From: Natrialbaceae archaeon
GTDB lineage: Archaea > Halobacteriota > Halobacteria > Halobacteriales > Natrialbaceae
Reading direction: 5' to 3'
Length of the DNA stretch: 6,866 nucleotides
Assembly (NCBI GenBank): GCA_003552325.1
Contig: PUKM01000225.1
Location: 1-6,866 of the forward strand
Numbering within the stretch: position 1 is the first letter of the stretch; the number at the start of each line of letters is the position of its first letter. The position numbers and the translations under genes are program-made. The notes beneath the pieces were generated by a model. That model did not search any database and was not told where the DNA came from. It worked only from the letters and a program-made list of their open reading frames with translations. This document shows positions 5,971 through 6,866 of this stretch, piece after piece.

Positions 5971-6866
5971 ATGAAGGTCGCTTTCACTATCCAACACCCC
6001 GCTCACGTCCATCTGTTTCGACACACCATTGATGCACTCACACCGGCACACGACGTCCGCTGTTATGTCCGTGATTCGACCATTATCAGGACGTTACTCG
6101 AGAGCTATGGAATCGAGCATACTGTCGTCACGAGTACCGCTTCGAGCCCGGTTGGGCTTGCGCTCTCACAACTGAAATACGAGTTCGGACTCTGGAGGGC
6201 AGCTCGAGCGTTCGATCCCGACGTGATTCTGGGAGTGGGTGGTGTCTCTGCTTCGCACGTCGCCACGGCACTTGGCTGTAGGAGTCTCATCTTCATCGAT
6301 AGTGAAGACCATCATGCACGGTCCAACCATCTAGCGGTCCCGTTCGCCGACATCGTGTGTACGCCGCGAGCACATCCCAACACCTACGGGGCAAAACACC
6401 GGCGGTACGACGGCTACCACGAGTTAGCGTATTTGCACCCGAACCGGTTCGACCCCGACCCCGACCGCCTCGAGGCGGCTGGTATCGACCCCACCGAGTC
6501 GTATTTCGTCGTTCGGTTCAGTAGTTGGGAAGCGATGCACGACGTTGGCCAGCATGGCTTCTCACTCGAGCAGAAGTGGGACCTGATCACGACTCTCGAG
6601 CGCTATGGGACGGTATATATCACGAGTGAAAACGAGCTTCCTCCTCGTTTTCGATCGTTTTATTTACCGACCGAACCGGCCGATATCCACCACCTGTTGT
6701 CGTATGCCGACCTCTGTGTCGCTGACTCCGGAACGATTGCAACGGAAGCGGCTGTGTTAGGCACGCCGACAGTTCGATTGAGTGCCTTCGATCGAGAGAG
6801 AGAACTCATGAACTTTAGAGAACTCTCCGAGCGGTACGATCTGTTAGTAACCACATCGGAGCCAAC
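5971..6866 (+). CDS. DUF354-family protein, predicted GT-B-like (3' end outside window)
   Basis: The frame is open from the ATG at 5971 through the right edge: 298 residues of a family that is usually about 330 to 360 long, so only the C-terminal end is missing. DUF354 (PF04007) has no established reaction. It is found mostly in archaea near surface-glycan genes and is thought to share the two-domain fold of UDP-GlcNAc 2-epimerase and GT-B transferases. Seen: MKVAFTIQHPAHVHLFRH at the N-terminus (family 'HP.HVHFF'), GVGGVSASHVA at 88-98, FIDSEDHHA after the next strand, YFVVRFSSWEAMHD near residue 178 onward opening the second domain, ITSENELP, and ADLCVADSGTIATEAAVLGTP with D252-S253-G254 and E259, like the nucleotide-binding end of GT-B enzymes. 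It starts 2 nt after the previous stop, without a clear Shine-Dalgarno site. Tyrosine codons favour TAT (8 to 5). Function could be glycosyl transfer or epimerisation; neither is shown. Confidence 0.88.
   Translation, partial: MKVAFTIQHPAHVHLFRHTIDALTPAHDVRCYVRDSTIIRTLLESYGIEHTVVTSTASSPVGLALSQLKYEFGLWRAARAFDPDVILGVGGVSASHVATALGCRSLIFIDSEDHHARSNHLAVPFADIVCTPRAHPNTYGAKHRRYDGYHELAYLHPNRFDPDPDRLEAAGIDPTESYFVVRFSSWEAMHDVGQHGFSLEQKWDLITTLERYGTVYITSENELPPRFRSFYLPTEPADIHHLLSYADLCVADSGTIATEAAVLGTPTVRLSAFDRERELMNFRELSERYDLLVTTSEP

Larger units (their letters stand above)
1..6866 (+). other. Single polycistronic unit for surface-glycan sugar synthesis and tailoring
   Basis: All seven genes point the same way, and the junctions are overlaps of 11, 8, 8, 8 and 17 nt plus one 2-nt gap. 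There is no stretch without a gene in the window, so the promoter must lie to the left and the terminator to the right unless a promoter is embedded in coding DNA. No TATA/BRE pair was found at a sensible distance before any of the starts. The gene content (aminotransferase, 3-dehydrogenase, 6-dehydrogenase, GT2, deacetylase, GNAT, DUF354) is that of a glycan locus. Confidence 0.8.

Noticed and set aside
6612..6666. TATATAT and TTTATTTA as possible promoter elements
   Set aside because: They lie inside conserved DUF354 coding sequence, and no gene start follows at a suitable distance within the window.

Overview
The window looks like part of a haloarchaeal chromosome (class Halobacteria). It is GC-rich with strong C/G third-position bias. 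The proteins are rich in Asp and Glu and poor in Lys. CTCGAG, mostly a Leu-Glu codon pair, occurs 38 times by hand count. Several genes carry Shine-Dalgarno matches of the GGAGGTGATC type. A more precise lineage, perhaps Natrialbales, is a guess from the CTCGAG habit.

Layout: seven genes lie head to tail on the plus strand with no intergenic DNA. Every junction is an overlap (11, 8, 8, 8 and 17 nt) except the last, a 2-nt gap. In order they are: (1) the C-terminal third of a DegT/DnrJ/EryC1 sugar aminotransferase, cut by the left edge; (2) a Gfo/Idh/MocA sugar-nucleotide 3-dehydrogenase; (3) a UDP-HexNAc 6-dehydrogenase of the WecC/WbpA type; (4) a GT2 glycosyltransferase with two C-terminal membrane helices; (5) a NodB-type polysaccharide deacetylase without signal peptide; (6) a GNAT-type acyltransferase that appears to hold two GNAT-like domains; (7) a DUF354 protein with a predicted GT-B-like fold, cut by the right edge.

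The first three genes fit the known route to UDP-2,3-diacetamido-2,3-dideoxy uronic acid (the WbpA, WbpB and WbpE steps of Pseudomonas O-antigen, with related enzymes in methanogen N-glycan loci). The N-acetyltransferase and possible 2-epimerase are not visible and may lie upstream. Genes 4 to 7 look like a transfer and tailoring set: GT2 would load or transfer a sugar at the membrane, the deacetylase would free an amino group, the GNAT protein could re-acylate it, and DUF354 may be a further glycosyltransferase or epimerase-like enzyme. The product would be a surface glycan (N-glycan, exopolysaccharide or glycolipid). These joint roles are inferred from gene families and order.

No RNA genes, mobile elements, CRISPR arrays, terminators or convincing internal promoters were seen. 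Codon choice drifts along the operon: genes 3 and 4 prefer TAC for tyrosine, gene 5 is about even, and genes 6 and 7 prefer TAT. This suggests that the right-hand part has a different history.
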